From CAIJZX01 sp043766165 (GTDB lineage: Bacteria > Patescibacteriota > Patescibacteriia > SBBC01 > CAIJZX01), in assembly GCA_043766165.1 (NCBI GenBank), contig JAYUIJ010000072.1, forward strand, positions 1 through 20,902: 20,902 nt of DNA. The letters run 5' to 3'. The stretch's first letter is position 1. The number at the start of each line of letters is the position of its first letter. A model generated the notes under the pieces. The model saw only the letters and a list, made by a program, of their open reading frames with translations, ran no database searches and was not told the DNA's origin. The translations under genes were made by a program, and so were the position numbers. Below, one piece after another: positions 20,257-20,902 of this stretch.

Positions 20257-20901
20257 TCATTTCTTTTGTAACTGTAGAAACTTTTGTAAAATACTACGTT
20301 CTATATTTCGATTAAGCGCCACAATCCCCGCTTGCTGTTCTGATACAGCCTGAATACACGCAGCTAGTAAAAGTGCACGGGTGAGTTGGATCTTTTGTGG
20401 CTGAACATTGTCTTTCTGTCCATCGAAATTAATAGGAAAACCGTTGTTTATCAAATGTATTCCATTGAAGTGAAGATGTGCATGGATTCCATATTTTTTA
20501 TACACTTGACGACGAAGATAAACTGCGTCAAATTCCCGATCGGAAGATGAAGCGCTGACCAGTATGACCGGACGAAGCAGTTTGTTGTGCCAAGTGACTG
20601 GTAATACCGTCGCTCCAGTTGCGCCGATAATTATATTAGATGTGTGTAAGAGATTGGTAAGTCGAGAAGCTGAGTGTTTTTTGAAATCATATGTTTTCAC
20701 CGAACTGTATGGTTTAATTTTTTTCTTAATATTCTGTCCAATTGGACCTAAGCCAAGTATTGCTATGCGTGGATTTAACCAACGTACCTGACGAATGTAC
20801 TTCATGAGCCGTGACACAACCTCATCGGCAATCATGACGGACTCATACTTTAATTTCACTGGTGAACGGGCGACATTAATAATTGGAAATCTGGTCTTGA
20901 T
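20257..20901 (-). CDS. NAD-binding protein related to S-adenosylhomocysteine hydrolase, 5' end outside window
   Basis: The frame is open to the right edge, so the start is outside; a GTG at 20859 is internal. The visible part begins with FPIINVARSPVKLKYESV, like the region before the NAD domain in S-adenosylhomocysteine hydrolases. A Rossmann motif IAILGLGPIGQNI (GxGxxG) follows, then SNIIIGATGATVLPVTWHNK and PVILVSASSSDREFD, matching the family's G.....i...h........n.gh.d.E pattern. The C-terminus differs from true hydrolases (no K-Y substrate tail), so the activity may be different. The stop codon is UGA. It ends 16 bases upstream of CIRCE, and no terminator is visible. Confidence 0.65.
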   Translation of the reverse strand: MKTRFPIINVARSPVKLKYESVMIADEVVSRLMKYIRQVRWLNPRIAILGLGPIGQNIKKKIKPYSSVKTYDFKKHSASRLTNLLHTSNIIIGATGATVLPVTWHNKLLRPVILVSASSSDREFDAVYLRRQVYKKYGIHAHLHFNGIHLINNGFPINFDGQKDNVQPQKIQLTRALLLAACIQAVSEQQAGIVALNRNIERSILQKFLQLQKK

Positions 20902-20902
20902 A

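Noticed and set aside
1..20902. CRISPR array
   Set aside because: The repeats found are few, palindromic and far apart; there are no regular spacers and no cas genes.

Overview
The window looks like a Patescibacteria (CPR) chromosome segment. This is inferred from gene style, not from a marker gene: compact genes, an orphan VirD4/TraD-like ATPase with a small partner, a membrane-tethered single-ring Clp-type ATPase, many lineage-specific small membrane proteins, and core genes that start a few bases after their -10 box. UGA is used as a stop (for example at 20257-20259), so the recoded CPR lineages that read UGA as Gly are unlikely.

Layout. 1-1550: the 3' part of an IS1595/ISXO2-type transposase, two small unknown genes and a 106-bp inverted-repeat element. 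1551-2567: an unknown minus-strand gene, then an odd tRNA locus. There a complete tRNA-Gln(CUG) lies inside an inverted-repeat insertion in the anticodon loop of a second, broken tRNA-Gln copy, which also carries a 69-bp palindromic insertion in its T loop. 2568-9197 (all minus): dnaX, a conserved unknown gene, a hicB-hicA-methyltransferase operon, and the VirD4-like ATPase operon. 9198-9697: a composite hairpin repeat and a promoter. 9698-13334 (plus): two lipoproteins, a CorA-like one-TM protein, a 38-residue TM peptide, the membrane AAA+ protein and another small membrane protein. 13335-14916: a structured element and cysS. 14928-15854 (minus): three small accessory genes, including a Fis-like DNA-binding protein. 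15946-16986: a tRNA-dihydrouridine synthase. 16987-20902: secreted and membrane proteins, two further copies of the composite hairpin repeat, HrcA/CIRCE-controlled dnaJ, and a partial NAD-binding protein related to S-adenosylhomocysteine hydrolase.

How it fits together. Replication (dnaX), translation (cysS, dus, tRNA-Gln) and protein folding (dnaJ) genes alternate with accessory modules: toxin-antitoxin, lipoproteins and a probable membrane protein-quality-control operon. dnaX, cysS, dus, dnaJ, hicB and the ATPase operon have -10 boxes 6-10 nt before the start codon, implying leaderless mRNAs. Most accessory genes instead have clear Shine-Dalgarno sites.

Main points for a second look: the nested tRNA locus; the three-copy composite hairpin repeat, whose stems differ in sequence but keep their pairing; the CorA-like / TM peptide / membrane-Clp operon; and an A8 slip site in dnaX.
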